Positions 45,008 to 54,664 are shown, numbered from the stretch's first letter. The stretch is DNA of 64,000 nt from Silvibacterium dinghuense (GCF_004123295.1 NZ_SDMK01000002.1:434001-498000); one strand, 5' to 3'. The notes: generated from the sequence alone by a model not told the origin. Program-made: numbers and translations.

Positions 45008-46618
45008 GTGTTCGAGTCAGAGTTTGAGCGGAATCTTTTCACGCTCCGCCAGGAAAAGCTGAAGCAGATTGAGGCGCTGGGGCAGCGCGCCTACCCCAAC
45101 TCCTTTGCCGCCACGCATACCCTCGCGGCCATTCGCGAGCAGTACGATGCCGTTACCGGCGAAGTGCTCGAAGCCACTCGCGTGGAAGTTGCGGTGGCCG
45201 GCCGCATCATGGCCATTCGCGCCCAGGGCAAAGCCGGTTTTGCGCAGCTTCAGCAGGAAGGCATCCGCCTCCAGCTCTATGTCCGCAAAGATGCCGTCGG
45301 GGATACCGCCTTCGAGCTCTATAAGCTTCTCGACCTCGGCGATCACATCGGTGTCTCGGGCTATCTCTTCCGCACCCGCACCGGCGAACTCTCCATCCAC
45401 GTCGAGACCATCTCTTTCCTGGCCAAGGCCATGCTGGCCCTGCCGGACAAGTTCCATGGCCTCTCCGACATCGAACTGCGCTACCGCCAACGCTACGCCG
45501 ACCTCATCATGAACGGCGTGCTCAACGAGGAGCCGACCGAAGAGACTGAGACCACCGAAGCACCGAAGGGCATCCGGGTCCGTGATGTCTTCGTGAAGCG
45601 CGCGAAGCTGCTCTCCGCGCTCCGCCGCTTCTTTGATTCACGCGGTTACATCGAAGTCGAAACTCCGATGATGCAGTCCATTGCCGGCGGCGCTGCTGCG
45701 CGTCCATTCATCACGCATCACAACACGCTCGATCTCGATCTCTTCCTGCGCATCGCGCCAGAGCTTTATCTCAAGCGGCTGGTGGTCGGCGGCATGGACC
45801 GCGTCTACGAGATCAACCGCAACTTCCGCAATGAAGGCATCTCGACACAGCACAACCCCGAGTTCACCATGCTCGAGTTCTATCAGGCCTATGCGAACTA
45901 TCACGACCTGATGAACCTGACCGAGGAGATCATCACCTACGTTGCGAACGAGGTGAACGGGACCACGATCACGCACTTCAACGGCGTGGAGATCGATCTC
46001 GGCAAGTGGCGCCGGTTCTCGATGCGCGAAGCGATTCTCGAATTCTGGCCGGAGACTGCCGGTGAGAAGCCTTCCCCTGATATCTTCCTGAGCGACGATG
46101 GCGTAGCTGGTCTCGTGCAGCGACTGCGCGCAGCCGGCGAAAAAGTCGACTTCCAGCCCGGCGAACCGCGCGGCAAGACCATTGCCACCGTCTTTGAGAC
46201 TGTGGCCGAAGAGCACCTCATTCAGCCGACGATCATCTACGACTTCCCTCTCGCCGTATCGCCGCTTTCAAAGCAGAAGCCGGATGAGCCGGACTGGGTC
46301 GAACGCTTCGAGTTCTACATCGGCGGCTTCGAGGTGGGCAATGCCTTCAGCGAGCTGAACGACCCCGTGGAGCAGGAGTCACGATTCAAGCAGCAGCTCA
46401 GCGAACGCGAGCGCGGCGACGATGAGGCGCACCAGATGGACGAGGATTACGTCCGCGCCCTGGGCTACGGTCTGCCGCCCACCGGCGGCGAAGGTATCGG
46501 CATCGATCGCCTGACCATGCTGCTGACCGGCGCGCGGTCGATCCGCGATGTCATTCTCTTTCCCCTGCTGCGCCCGCAGAAGCCGCAGGAGAATACCGCA
46601 GAAGCAGCAGCGGAATAA
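45008..46618 (+). CDS. lysS: Lysyl-tRNA synthetase, class II
   Basis: Charges tRNA-Lys with lysine. GTG start with AAGGA upstream. The 536-residue protein has an N-terminal anticodon-binding OB domain (residues about 55-150: [20 protein letters not shown]) and a class II catalytic core: motif 1 near [20 protein letters not shown], motif 2 [20 protein letters not shown], motif 3 [19 protein letters not shown]. An acidic insert ([16 protein letters not shown]) separates the OB domain from motif 1. The C-terminal tail after FPLLRPQ is short and Glu/Ala-rich. Function is certain. Confidence 0.98.
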   Translation: MFESEFERNLFTLRQEKLKQIEALGQRAYPNSFAATHTLAAIREQYDAVTGEVLEATRVEVAVAGRIMAIRAQGKAGFAQLQQEGIRLQLYVRKDAVGDTAFELYKLLDLGDHIGVSGYLFRTRTGELSIHVETISFLAKAMLALPDKFHGLSDIELRYRQRYADLIMNGVLNEEPTEETETTEAPKGIRVRDVFVKRAKLLSALRRFFDSRGYIEVETPMMQSIAGGAAARPFITHHNTLDLDLFLRIAPELYLKRLVVGGMDRVYEINRNFRNEGISTQHNPEFTMLEFYQAYANYHDLMNLTEEIITYVANEVNGTTITHFNGVEIDLGKWRRFSMREAILEFWPETAGEKPSPDIFLSDDGVAGLVQRLRAAGEKVDFQPGEPRGKTIATVFETVAEEHLIQPTIIYDFPLAVSPLSKQKPDEPDWVERFEFYIGGFEVGNAFSELNDPVEQESRFKQQLSERERGDDEAHQMDEDYVRALGYGLPPTGGEGIGIDRLTMLLTGARSIRDVILFPLLRPQKPQENTAEAAAE

Positions 46619-46645
46619 CCCGTCTCAAGCTCAACCCGCTGCTGC

Positions 46646-47404
46646 TTATGCCGTAAGCAGCAGCGGTTCGTTCTTTGTGATCATCATGGTGTGCTCGTGA
46701 TGCGCAGCCAGCCCGCGATCGCTCGTGCGCATGGTCCATCCATCGCTCGCGAGATACGCCTTCGCCGATTTGCTTGCGATGATCGGCTCGATGGTGATGA
46801 CCAGCCCCTCGGTCAGCAATGTCTTCGCATACGGGTCGGCATAGTTCGGCACCGAAGGCTTCTCGTGGATTGTCCTTCCAATGCCATGTCCGCACAACTC
46901 GCGGATCACATGAAATCCGCTACGCTTCACTTCGGCTTCAACAGCCGCACCGATATCCGCGACACGATTGCCTGCGCGCGCAGCCACCAAAGCCGCGTTA
47001 AAGGCGCGGCGCGCGCATGAGGCCAGATCTGCGCCCAGCCCATGCGGAGCTTCATCCACGCTGTCGCGGCCGACAATCACCGTCTCGCAGGCATCGGCCA
47101 TAAAACCGTCTTTCTCAATCGTCACATCGAGCTTCAGCACATCGCCGGCACGAAGCTTGCGGTCACCCGGAATGCCGTGCACGATCTCCTGGTTCACGCT
47201 GATGCAGCTTGTCCCTGGAAACTGGTAGACCAGCTCCGGCGCCGATCGCGCTCCAGCCTCGCGCATCACCTGCGCCCCAATCTCATCCAGGTCGTGCGTG
47301 GTCACACCCGAGCGCACACCTGCCTTCATCGCCTCAAGCATCCGGCGCACCACCTGACCAGCGGCTTTCATGCCTGCCAGCTCTTCCGGGGTATTGATCG
47401 ACAT
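46646..47404 (-). CDS. map: Methionine aminopeptidase type I
   Basis: Removes the initiator Met from new proteins. The 252-residue pita-bread fold is complete: SVNQEIVHGIPGDRKLRAGD, LKLDVTIEKDGFMADACETV with two metal-binding Asp, ELCGHGIGRTIHEKPSVPNY with the His ligand, LVITIEPII with a Glu, and HEHTMMITKNEP at the end with the second Glu position. The first ATG is used. It converges with lysS and is followed on its own strand by no closely coupled gene. Confidence 0.96.
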   Translation of the reverse strand: MSINTPEELAGMKAAGQVVRRMLEAMKAGVRSGVTTHDLDEIGAQVMREAGARSAPELVYQFPGTSCISVNQEIVHGIPGDRKLRAGDVLKLDVTIEKDGFMADACETVIVGRDSVDEAPHGLGADLASCARRAFNAALVAARAGNRVADIGAAVEAEVKRSGFHVIRELCGHGIGRTIHEKPSVPNYADPYAKTLLTEGLVITIEPIIASKSAKAYLASDGWTMRTSDRGLAAHHEHTMMITKNEPLLLTA

Positions 47405-47459
47405 ATGTTCTCCTTGCTTCTTTCGATGACGGCACGAAGAGCCGTCCTAACGCAGGCTG

Positions 47460-48257
47460 CTACTCTCCGAGCAGCAGCCTCTGCGTGGTATACGCGCGGC
47501 CCGTCACACCGTCGCATTCAATCAGCAGCGCAGCCATGCGTGGATCGCCCTTGGCCGCTTCAAACTTGCCAGGCATCCCGGTGAGGAACCGCTGCAAGAC
47601 CAGCTCTTTCTCCACACCGATCACACTTTCATAGGGACCGCTCATGCCTACGTCCGTCTGGTATGCCGTGCCTCCAGGCAGCACGCGGTTGTCAGCGGTG
47701 GGTACATGGGTATGCGTACCGACGACAGCGGTCACCCGCCCATCGAGATACCAGCCGAGCGCGACCTTTTCCGAGGTGGCCTCAGCATGGAAATCCACAA
47801 AGATCACCTTCGCCTGGATTGTTTCCAGCAGCGCATCCATTTTGCGGAACGGATCATCATTCGATGCCATGAAGACGCGCCCCTGCAGGTTGATGACGGC
47901 ATAAGCCTGCCCATTCGGCAACGTGCCCTCATACACACCGTGCCCCGGTGTGCCGCTGACATAGTTCGCGGGACGAATCACGCGGCGCGGGCGCTCATGG
48001 CTGTCCTCAGGGACAGACTGCATGTATTCGATGAGCTCACGTTTGTCCCACACATGATTACCGGTGGTGAGCACATGCGCGCCCAGGTCAAAGAGCTCCT
48101 CCGCGATTGCTGGCGTACAGCCAAATCCACCAGCGGCATTCTCCGCATTGATGATGACCAGATCGACGCCGCGTTCGGCAATAACATGGGCGATGTGTTC
48201 CCGCACAATACGGCGCCCGGCACTGCCGAAGACGTCCCCAACAAAGAGAATGCGCAA
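47460..48257 (-). CDS. YmdB-type metallophosphoesterase
   Basis: A 265-residue calcineurin-like enzyme of the YmdB family, which in Bacillus hydrolyses cyclic nucleotides and affects biofilm and RNA turnover. Metal-binding motifs are complete: RILFVGDVFGSAGRR, IINAENAAGGFG, TTGNHVWDKRE, VDFHAEATSEK and GTHTHVPTADNRVLPGGTAY. Start ATG at 48257. It is divergent from the Rrf2 regulator gene over 192 bases, in which I see no clear operator. Confidence 0.93.
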   Translation of the reverse strand: MRILFVGDVFGSAGRRIVREHIAHVIAERGVDLVIINAENAAGGFGCTPAIAEELFDLGAHVLTTGNHVWDKRELIEYMQSVPEDSHERPRRVIRPANYVSGTPGHGVYEGTLPNGQAYAVINLQGRVFMASNDDPFRKMDALLETIQAKVIFVDFHAEATSEKVALGWYLDGRVTAVVGTHTHVPTADNRVLPGGTAYQTDVGMSGPYESVIGVEKELVLQRFLTGMPGKFEAAKGDPRMAALLIECDGVTGRAYTTQRLLLGE

Positions 48258-48449
48258 GTGAGTGATTGCCTCCTGAGATATATGTTCATGCTACATGTAC
48301 GCCCCGGAAATCTTCTGCGCCTCCGTTCACACAGCCGAAACGTTACGATTCCGCACCGGACACAGTTACGAATACTTTTTCACCGTCTTCCCGCCTTTCA
48401 CGGTAATTCCCGGTATGGTCTTTGGCTCCTACTGTGTTAGCGTGGCAAT

Positions 48450-48866
48450 ATGGCCGTCAATACCCGATTCGCAACTGGCGTTCACGCCCTTCTCCTGCTC
48501 GCTGCCGAACCGGATGTACTGCAGACCTCGGAGGACGTAGCGGGCAAGCTCAACACCAACCCTGTCGTAATTCGTCGTGTTTTCTCGCTGCTGCAACAGG
48601 CTGAACTGGTGGAAAGCCAGAAAGGACCGCACGGTGGTTCACGCCTGGCCAGGCCGGCGAAAGAGATCACGCTGAGCGATATCCATCGCGCCCTGGATGC
48701 TGGCGGACTTTTCCATACGGTCAGCTTCCCTGGCACACAGCAGGCTCGCGTTACTGCTGCTCTCGATCAGATCTTTACCTCTGTCAGCAAGACCGTGACA
48801 AAGGAACTGGAACAGGTCACTCTCAGCCAGCTGCTCAAGAAGATTTCGAAGAAGCCTTCCAAATAA
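48450..48866 (+). CDS. Rrf2 family transcriptional regulator without cluster cysteines
   Basis: A 138-residue winged-helix regulator. The N-terminal helix-turn-helix (TSEDVAGKLNTNPVVIRRVF and LLQQAELVESQKGPHGGSRL) is a clear Rrf2 match. The three Cys that hold an Fe-S cluster in IscR/NsrR-type members are absent, so it probably senses something else or acts through another ligand, as YwnA/YwgB-like members do. The C-terminus ends in a basic stretch, LLKKISKKPSK. Targets are unknown. Confidence 0.9.
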   Translation: MAVNTRFATGVHALLLLAAEPDVLQTSEDVAGKLNTNPVVIRRVFSLLQQAELVESQKGPHGGSRLARPAKEITLSDIHRALDAGGLFHTVSFPGTQQARVTAALDQIFTSVSKTVTKELEQVTLSQLLKKISKKPSK

Positions 48867-48893
48867 GCCGCGGGGCGTTCGTCCCTGCGGCTT
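48865..48893. terminator. Bidirectional hairpin between the Rrf2 and MATE genes
   Basis: aagccgcgggg and tccctgcggctt form a stem of about 11 bp with one G-T pair and a six-base loop; it begins inside the stop codon of the Rrf2 gene. It fits as the shared end of the two convergent genes. Confidence 0.6.
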
Positions 48894-48914
48894 GTTCTAT
48901 CCTTTTCCTCATTC

Positions 48915-50306
48915 CTATCTCAGTTGCGGAATTCTCGCCTGGCTCCAGCGCCAGGTCAGCAGCGCAGCGATCAGCACCAGTGCGGTTGTCAGCCCGCTCC
49001 ACAATCCATAAAGCCCCCAGTGCATGCGAAAGCAGAGCCACGCGCCCAGAGGCAGGCCAATCACCCAATAACCGACAAGATTGGCCAGCATCGGCACCCG
49101 TGTCTCGCCCAGCCCGCGCAATGCCCCCGTGGCCACAGTCTGCGCCCCGTCAAAGACTTGAAAAGTCGCAACGACCAGCAGAATATGCACGCCCAGGGCA
49201 AGAACCCGCGGATCGCGCGTATAAATACTGAGAACCGGGCGCGGGATCAATAGAAAAAGCAGCGCCGCCAATGTCATAAACCCTACACCCAGCCCCAGAG
49301 CCATCCAGCCCGCCCGCTTCGCACGCTCCGGATTCCCCGCTCCGATGGCATGACCTACAGCGACTGCGCCGGCCGCAGAGATTCCCAACGGCACCATAAA
49401 GGTGTATGCGGCACAGCTGAGAGCAATCTCATGTGTAGCCAATGAAATGGCATCGAGATGCGCAGCCAGAATGGTCGCTGTTCCAAAGGCGGCGACTTCC
49501 AGGATCACCTGGGAAGCAGCCGGCACCCCCAGCTTTAGCAGGGCGCGAATGCGTGCCCAGTCTGGTGCTGGCCAGCGCGCAAAAAGTGGGTGACCTCGGC
49601 GGCGCTCGTGCAGCCACGCAAAGAACATCAGCACGGCGGCCATATATATACGGGCAAAAACTGTCGAACAGGCCGAGCCGCGCACGCCCATTGCCGGCAT
49701 CCCGAACTTGCCGTAGATAAAGACCCAATTCCCGAGCAGATTGACCAGATTGGCAGAAATCAGGGCAAAAGTGACCGGACGTACCTGTCCCACCCCCTGC
49801 AGGTAGCGTCGAAACCCACCGTAGACCAGCAGCGGCAGGGTGCCCAGATTCAAGAAGCCGACATATTGCCGGGTGAACACGGCCACCAGAGGATCGACAC
49901 CTCGACCGGTAAACAGCGGCCGCGCCACAAACATAAACGCCATCAGAAGAGGCGTGAAGGCCAACGCAATATACATGCCCTGAGCCAGAGAGCGATGACA
50001 ATCATCGAAATCCTTCGCTCCCCAGGAACGCGAGACCAGCGTATCCAGCCCGAGCAGCAATCCGATGCCGAAAATCGACGGCGCGTAATAGATCGCATTG
50101 CCGAGGCCGACAGCCCCGATTGCGGCAGGGCCCAGTTTGCCCACCATGATGACGTCGACGACTGTCATCGTCATCCAGCCGATCTCGGAAAGAGCGACGG
50201 GAATGGCCAACGCCAGCAATGCCCTCAATTCGGCAGCAAGATTCGGTCGCCGGTTTGCCGGCTCATCGAAGATCAGCGGTTCGGAGGCGCTGCTATCTGT
50301 CCCCAT
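48915..50306 (-). CDS. MATE family multidrug/drug-sodium or proton antiporter
   Basis: A 463-residue membrane protein with 12 helices in two homologous halves. LLALAIPVALSEIGWMTMTVVD at helix 1 and the GPAAIGAVGLGNAIYYAPSI segment are typical of NorM/DinF-type exporters. Start at 50306 (MGTDSSASEPL) is preferred because the longer frame start at 50420 would run into the tRNA gene. A cytoplasmic lead of 25 residues precedes helix 1. Substrates are unknown. Confidence 0.92.
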   Translation of the reverse strand: MGTDSSASEPLIFDEPANRRPNLAAELRALLALAIPVALSEIGWMTMTVVDVIMVGKLGPAAIGAVGLGNAIYYAPSIFGIGLLLGLDTLVSRSWGAKDFDDCHRSLAQGMYIALAFTPLLMAFMFVARPLFTGRGVDPLVAVFTRQYVGFLNLGTLPLLVYGGFRRYLQGVGQVRPVTFALISANLVNLLGNWVFIYGKFGMPAMGVRGSACSTVFARIYMAAVLMFFAWLHERRRGHPLFARWPAPDWARIRALLKLGVPAASQVILEVAAFGTATILAAHLDAISLATHEIALSCAAYTFMVPLGISAAGAVAVGHAIGAGNPERAKRAGWMALGLGVGFMTLAALLFLLIPRPVLSIYTRDPRVLALGVHILLVVATFQVFDGAQTVATGALRGLGETRVPMLANLVGYWVIGLPLGAWLCFRMHWGLYGLWSGLTTALVLIAALLTWRWSQARIPQLR

Positions 50307-50368
50307 GATCAGAAATCGCCCTCGTGCGATTTCCCGATTGTAGCCGCGCCATGGAAGCGGGAGAGCTA

Positions 50369-50377
50369 TGTTATAGT
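50369..50377 (+). promoter_or_regulatory. Extended -10 promoter of the tRNA-Ser gene
   Basis: TG-T-TATAGT at 50369-50377 is an extended -10 box, 13 bases before the mature tRNA. A good -35 is not visible, which extended -10 promoters often do without. Confidence 0.45.
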
Positions 50378-50390
50378 GAACAAAGAAGTA

Positions 50391-50480
50391 GGAGAGTTGG
50401 CCGAGTGGTTGAAGGCGCACGCTTGGAAAGCGTGTGTAGGAGAAATCCTACCGTGGGTTCGAATCCCACACTCTCCGCCA
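50391..50480 (+). tRNA. tRNA-Ser (anticodon GGA)
   Basis: The 90-base gene folds as a class II tRNA. Acceptor ggagag pairs with ctctcc before the discriminator G and the encoded CCA. The anticodon stem cacgc/gcgtg (50418-50422, 50430-50434) closes the loop ttGGAaa, with GGA at 50425-50427 reading UCC and UCU. The long variable arm gtagg-agaaa-tcctac is typical of serine tRNAs, and the T arm cgtggGTTCGAATcccac is perfect. Confidence 0.97.
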
Positions 50481-50654
50481 TCCTGCACCAGCTCATTCCA
50501 TAAAAATCGAATAAATTGAGCAAAATCAGGCGCTTTGGCTTGTCAGAGTGCTGTTGCCGCACCCAATAAGAGAGCTTCATCTTATTGAACAGGATGCTAC
50601 CTGCCAGCCTTAGGAAAAGCCTTGCTCGTGTCGTCGCAGGAAGTCAACCTGGCG

Positions 50655-51026
50655 TTAGACACTGCAACTTCCCTTCACCTTTTCCAGTAAGTCTGCCGGG
50701 TGGATAGGCTTTTCCAATATTTCAAAGTCTCCCTCCTGCTGTGCGCGCTTCAGCATATCCCTCATCGTTGCTTTTCCGGAAAACAGCAGCACTCTGCATG
50801 CGGGATATTTCGCTCGAATATATTTTCCCAAGTCGATGCCTGTCATACCTGGCATGGCCACATCACTGATGAGCAGGTCGGGAACAATCAGTTCTGCTGC
50901 GCTCAGTACGTCCTGGAAGCGATGAAAGGACTGGGCGGCGAAGCCAGACTGGCTAAGAATGACGGCCAGCGTATCAGCAATGATGGATTCGTCGTCGACG
51001 ACAAAAACAGTTCGCGAAGTCTTCAT
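50655..51026 (-). CDS. Orphan single-domain response regulator
   Basis: A 123-residue receiver domain without an output domain. The acidic pair is in VFVVDDESIIAD, the phospho-acceptor is Asp55 in LLISDVAMPGMTG, the Ser/Thr switch is in LLFSGKA and the conserved Lys in EILEKPIHPADLL. It has no partner kinase next to it. It resembles phosphorelay or diguanylate-type receivers more than CheY of the cluster at 13 kb. Role unknown. Confidence 0.9.
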   Translation of the reverse strand: MKTSRTVFVVDDESIIADTLAVILSQSGFAAQSFHRFQDVLSAAELIVPDLLISDVAMPGMTGIDLGKYIRAKYPACRVLLFSGKATMRDMLKRAQQEGDFEILEKPIHPADLLEKVKGSCSV

Positions 51027-51165
51027 GCGCGCTCTTCCTTAATTCCGGTGAGTAACCCAGCTCGATGCAAGATACTTCGTTTCATCTCTTGGACGTGCTG
51101 CCACCTTTTATCTTGAGGTGGCAGCATCACTCAGCATCTCGTGGGATGTTTATTAGCGCTTCGTG

Positions 51166-51360
51166 CTAATCGCTATGTTCCTGTTTGTTGCTGCTATCTT
51201 CCGGCTGTAACGTTGCGTTCCTTCTTAAAGCAGCCAGTCTTGCCGCATTCTGCCGATTGCATTCGCGACAGCGCTGGCTGCTTCCGAAGTAGAACCCATG
51301 GATGAGAAGATCGTGCCCTTTCGGGCAGTGCGTGCGATCCTTGGCAATGGTCGGCTTCAT
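51166..51360 (-). CDS. Small putative zinc-ribbon protein, unknown function
   Basis: A 64-residue protein with CPKGHDLL and, 15 residues later, CRECNRQNAARL, a C-x(n)-CxxC arrangement that resembles half of an HNH or zinc-ribbon motif (CPKGH is common in HNH-associated small proteins). The second half is polar. A different frame covers almost the same DNA, so the gene call is tentative, but the Cys/His pattern supports this frame. Confidence 0.5.
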   Translation of the reverse strand: MKPTIAKDRTHCPKGHDLLIHGFYFGSSQRCRECNRQNAARLAALRRNATLQPEDSSNKQEHSD

Positions 51361-51390
51361 GCATTCCTTCCCCAGGGGCCATGCTGCTCT

Positions 51391-52578
51391 TTATTTCAGC
51401 GTGTATGTAATACCGGCGCTGAACTGGAAGGAGTTCTTCTTGCTGCCATAAGCCGGATCATTCAGGAAGTCATCGAGAGCCGAAAGGTTGAACCCGAGCC
51501 GCTTGTAGACCGGGAAGGCCAGGCCTGCCGTCGCCAGTGCAGACCACGCACTCGGCGTATTGAATGCCGGGGTGACGGTCAGTCCCTGGTTCAGAACGAT
51601 GCCGTGCACAAGCTTGACCATGTACGCATCACCGGCATCGGCACCGATCAGATCCTTGTCCGGCGTTTTGACCTCAGGCACGACGCCGGGGGTGTATCCA
51701 AAATTTTGCCGCTCGTAGTGGATATCGCCCTTCAGGTCGAGCTCCTCCCTTGGGCTCTTGTAGGCCACAAACCCCAGACCGCCGCCATAAATCTGCTGAA
51801 GGCTCAAGCCCTGGGAGTAATTGTGATCGAAAGAGACATCGGCAAGCGCATAAAGCCGCGACGAAAGAAACCAGTCCTGCTCTGCGCCGGCATGAATAAT
51901 GTTGGTCTTGGTTGTAACCGTGCCGGGCTGCGAAAGTGACCCGTATGCCGCAGCAAAATCAGCCATTGTCCGGTAGCGTGGATCAAGCCAGCTCACGGTC
52001 GGAACCGTCCGGATGAAATTTGCGGCTCCGGTAAAGGTACGGCTGTTCTGCGTTGCTTCCACATCGGCGAGGCCTGCGCTTAAAGTCCCATTCCATCCCT
52101 GGCCCCAGCCCGGATGGCTGTGGACTTCCTTGTCATAAGCAGCTGCGTCGACCATGTACTGCACATTCGCCTGTGGAATCTCTTTTGCCTGCCCTTCAGG
52201 GCCTACCTGGACGTTGCCATTCTGTATGGCCACCGCGCCTTTCGGCACGTCGGAATCGGCATTCTTGCGTGAGAGATGCTGACCCTGCTGAATCACGGCA
52301 AAATGCTGCGTTGTCTGAATGGACTTGATCTTGTCCCAGCTCAGGGTCAGATCTCCTGCACCATCACTGTGAAAGGTCACGGTTCCGGCGGTCTCACTCA
52401 CCAGCTTGCCTCGCAGCTGGTCACCATTCGAGAGCGTAAGGACATCAGGGCTGGTCGCAGCTTGAGCAAAGGCTTTATGAATCCACCCATTCGTCAGTGA
52501 ACCCGCCACCAGTACGACCGCAATCGGCATCGTTTTCAGGAATCGGGGGGAAAACCAGTTGGTTTTAGGGTTGAACAT
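51391..52578 (-). CDS. DUF481-type outer-membrane beta-barrel protein
   Basis: A 395-residue exported protein: signal peptide to about residue 38, an N-terminal domain with LTLSNGDQLRGKLVSETAGT (a Sm-like/SHD1-like module often fused to this family), and a barrel of about 230 residues (WNGTLSAGLADVEATQNSRT through VYKRLGFNLSALDDFLNDP) ending FQFSAGITYTLK. DUF481 proteins are salt-induced or uncharacterised outer-membrane proteins. Function is unknown. Confidence 0.85.
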   Translation of the reverse strand: MFNPKTNWFSPRFLKTMPIAVVLVAGSLTNGWIHKAFAQAATSPDVLTLSNGDQLRGKLVSETAGTVTFHSDGAGDLTLSWDKIKSIQTTQHFAVIQQGQHLSRKNADSDVPKGAVAIQNGNVQVGPEGQAKEIPQANVQYMVDAAAYDKEVHSHPGWGQGWNGTLSAGLADVEATQNSRTFTGAANFIRTVPTVSWLDPRYRTMADFAAAYGSLSQPGTVTTKTNIIHAGAEQDWFLSSRLYALADVSFDHNYSQGLSLQQIYGGGLGFVAYKSPREELDLKGDIHYERQNFGYTPGVVPEVKTPDKDLIGADAGDAYMVKLVHGIVLNQGLTVTPAFNTPSAWSALATAGLAFPVYKRLGFNLSALDDFLNDPAYGSKKNSFQFSAGITYTLK

Positions 52579-52739
52579 AGATCAGAAGTCTCCCTTCATC
52601 GTGCGTTTCCGTTGAGCCTGGTCCGGACATATAAGCGGTACTCCATCGCCATGGACCAGAATTGCGAGATAGCGAGCTCGGCAGGCCGCCTCACTTCAGT
52701 GCAGATATAGGCTGCCTGCCTGCTCATTCCTCATAAGAG

Positions 52740-53174
52740 CTACTGCTTGGCTTCGCTCTTCGCCACGTGATAGCCGGCCTTTTGCGCGTCGGCTTCCGAC
52801 ATGTATTTGCCCTGCTTCGTCTTGCCGTAATACTTGGTGCCTTCACGGTGATAAACGCCGGAAGCCGTGTTCACCCACACCATGCCCTTCTGCGGCGCCT
52901 GCGCAGTCGCGGCCTGCGGCTTGTCACTCGGGGCGGTGCTGATGGTATGCGTGTCGGCCAGGGTATTTCCCGTGGAAGGCGTGGAAGCAGCAGGAGTAGT
53001 GGCAGCGCTCGCTGCTTTCTTCCCTTTCTTTGTGGCCTTGGTGGTCGTAGTGGTTGGAGTGGTAGAGGAAGCGCTAGTCGACGGTTGCGTGGTCTGCGCG
53101 AAAAGCGGAGCCGCGCCGAGGATGAGGGCAAGAGCCGCGGTTACAAGTGAACTGCTTGTTGTCTTCGATGACAT
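52740..53174 (-). CDS. Secreted low-complexity protein with C-terminal YHREGTKYYGKTKQG module
   Basis: Start at 53174 has AAGGAG upstream. The 144-residue protein has a signal peptide ending PLFAQ, then about 65 residues rich in Thr, Ser, Ala and Lys (TTTTTKATKKGKKAASAATT), and a C-terminal module of about 45 residues: MVWVNTASGVYHREGTKYYG, KTKQGKYMSEADAQKAGYH. This module recurs in small secreted acidobacterial proteins and resembles the metal-binding-like repeat of some nuclease-associated proteins. The role is unknown. Confidence 0.72.
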   Translation of the reverse strand: MSSKTTSSSLVTAALALILGAAPLFAQTTQPSTSASSTTPTTTTTKATKKGKKAASAATTPAASTPSTGNTLADTHTISTAPSDKPQAATAQAPQKGMVWVNTASGVYHREGTKYYGKTKQGKYMSEADAQKAGYHVAKSEAKQ

Positions 53175-53230
53175 CTGTTGTTCTCCTTGAAAAATCACTG
53201 CTGCGTGGGGGCCTGGATATAACGCGGAAA

Positions 53231-53635
53231 TTATGCGGAAAGAGTCGATGTGCAGAAGGCGCAGCGCCGCGCGTCGAGCGCGACCTCGCTCTTGCATTCG
53301 GGGCATTTCTTCTTGTCAGGAACAACAGGCTGTTCTTTCTTCAACCGGCTCATGAGGCTATTTACCGGCACAACGACGAAGAAATAGATCGATGCAGCGA
53401 TCAAGAGGAACGAAATTACGGCGTTGGCAAAGTCTCCGTAAAGGAACTTTGCCCCATTGACCTCGAAGGAAAACCCTGAGAAATCGGGCTTCTTCACGAG
53501 AGCCGCAATGATGGGAGTAATGAGGTCCTTGACGAGGGCGCTGACCACGGTGCCAAACGCTGCGCCCATCACCACGCCTACCGCCAGGTCAACAACGTTG
53601 CCGCGTACAACAAAATCACGAAATCCTTTCAACAT
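53231..53635 (-). CDS. mscL: Large-conductance mechanosensitive channel MscL with C-terminal zinc ribbon
   Basis: Opens under high membrane tension to release solutes during osmotic downshock. The first 105 residues are a normal MscL: FRDFVVRGNVVDLAVGVVMGAAFG (helix 1), a periplasmic loop, and AVISFLLIAASIYFFVVVPV (helix 2), then MSRLKKEQP. Instead of the usual helical bundle, the C-terminus is a zinc ribbon, CPECKSEVALDARRCAFC (C-x2-C-x10-C-x2-C). It is divergent from the sigma factor gene. Confidence 0.95.
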   Translation of the reverse strand: MLKGFRDFVVRGNVVDLAVGVVMGAAFGTVVSALVKDLITPIIAALVKKPDFSGFSFEVNGAKFLYGDFANAVISFLLIAASIYFFVVVPVNSLMSRLKKEQPVVPDKKKCPECKSEVALDARRCAFCTSTLSA

Positions 53636-53796
53636 AGAGCACGTTCTCCTGATTTCTGGCCTTTCACTGGGTCAAGACAACGCGCAATTCGGAAAAGTCA
53701 CATCGATGTGCCGCAATGCAGATTTTTTTGGGGAGGGTACAGAAACCTGTACAAGAAAGAGGGATGGGACGGAAGATATGAGATGCTAAGGGCGGT

Positions 53797-54420
53797 ATGA
53801 ATCGCCCCTCTACTGGCTGGTCCAGTTCTGTCCCAGATCCAGATGAAGATCTCCTGCTCCAAGCGCTGCAAGCGCCCGATGGCGATCTCCGCGCGTTTGA
53901 AAAGCTGGTCCTGCGTTACCAGAAGCGCGTGGTTGCCAATTGCCGCGGCATTACACGAGACTCCAACAATGCCGAGGATCTGGCGCAGGAGGTGCTCGTA
54001 AAAGTCTTTTTTGGGTTGCCGGGATTCAAGAGAGAGTCATCCTTCGGACGCTGGCTGCAGCGGATCAAGATCAATCACTGCCTGAACCACCTCAAGAAAC
54101 AGCACGGGCGCTCTTTCGTCGATATCGGTGACCCTGACGTGGACACGGTCGACGAGCTTAAGGTTAAAGTCACCGCTGAGCAACTCGCAGGCGCTATCGG
54201 AGACCGACAGATCATCAGCGCTGTACTCGAGGCCATGCCGAACACGCTCAGAGTCCCGCTGGTTCTATGCGACATGGACGAACTGTCCTATGAAGAGGTC
54301 GCACAGTCTTTGGGAATTGGCCTCTCAGCAGCCAAGATGCGGATCAAGCGCGCGCGTGAGGAGTTCAGGACACGATACGAAAAGGCACAGTCGTCCCAGG
54401 CGACAGCGATTAGCAGATGA
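53797..54420 (+). CDS. ECF-type RNA polymerase sigma factor (RpoE-like)
   Basis: A 207-residue sigma factor. Region 2 is at about residues 30-105 (NNAEDLAQEVLVKVFFGLPG, RWLQRIKINHCLNHLKK) and region 4 at about 145-195 (LRVPLVLCDMDELSYEEVAQ, GLSAAKMRIKRAREEF). It is divergent from mscL and overlaps the next gene by four bases. The neighbours on both sides are mechanosensitive channels, suggesting an osmotic or envelope-stress regulon; this is inferred from context. Confidence 0.93.
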   Translation: MNRPSTGWSSSVPDPDEDLLLQALQAPDGDLRAFEKLVLRYQKRVVANCRGITRDSNNAEDLAQEVLVKVFFGLPGFKRESSFGRWLQRIKINHCLNHLKKQHGRSFVDIGDPDVDTVDELKVKVTAEQLAGAIGDRQIISAVLEAMPNTLRVPLVLCDMDELSYEEVAQSLGIGLSAAKMRIKRAREEFRTRYEKAQSSQATAISR

Positions 54421-54653
54421 GCAACGGGCAGAGTGATCCAGAGAGACATGAGGAAGAGGTGGACCCAGGTGAGCCGATTGCGCAGCTCGCCGGGTTTGAA
54501 TATGACGTCTCTACCGGGCTCCTGGGACGAATCAGGCGCGCCATCTCGCGCAGAACGACGGCTGCACAGGTAACATCGTTCACCTTCGATCTCCCTTTCG
54601 TCGTGTTCAAGGAGTTCTGGACGATGTTAGCGGAGCACCTTAATTTGAAGTAA
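54417..54653 (+). CDS. Small unknown protein coupled to the sigma factor gene
   Basis: A 78-residue protein starting in the sigma stop codon (ATGA). It has an acidic N-terminus, GEPIAQLAGFEYDVSTGLLG in the middle, a basic segment RIRRAISRRTTAAQ, and ends with a hydrophobic stretch containing FKEFWTMLAEHL. There is no zinc-finger motif and no definite membrane helix. Position suggests a partner of the sigma factor such as an anti-sigma, but sequence does not show it. Confidence 0.6.
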   Translation: MSNGQSDPERHEEEVDPGEPIAQLAGFEYDVSTGLLGRIRRAISRRTTAAQVTSFTFDLPFVVFKEFWTMLAEHLNLK

Positions 54654-54664
54654 GTCAGTGGAGG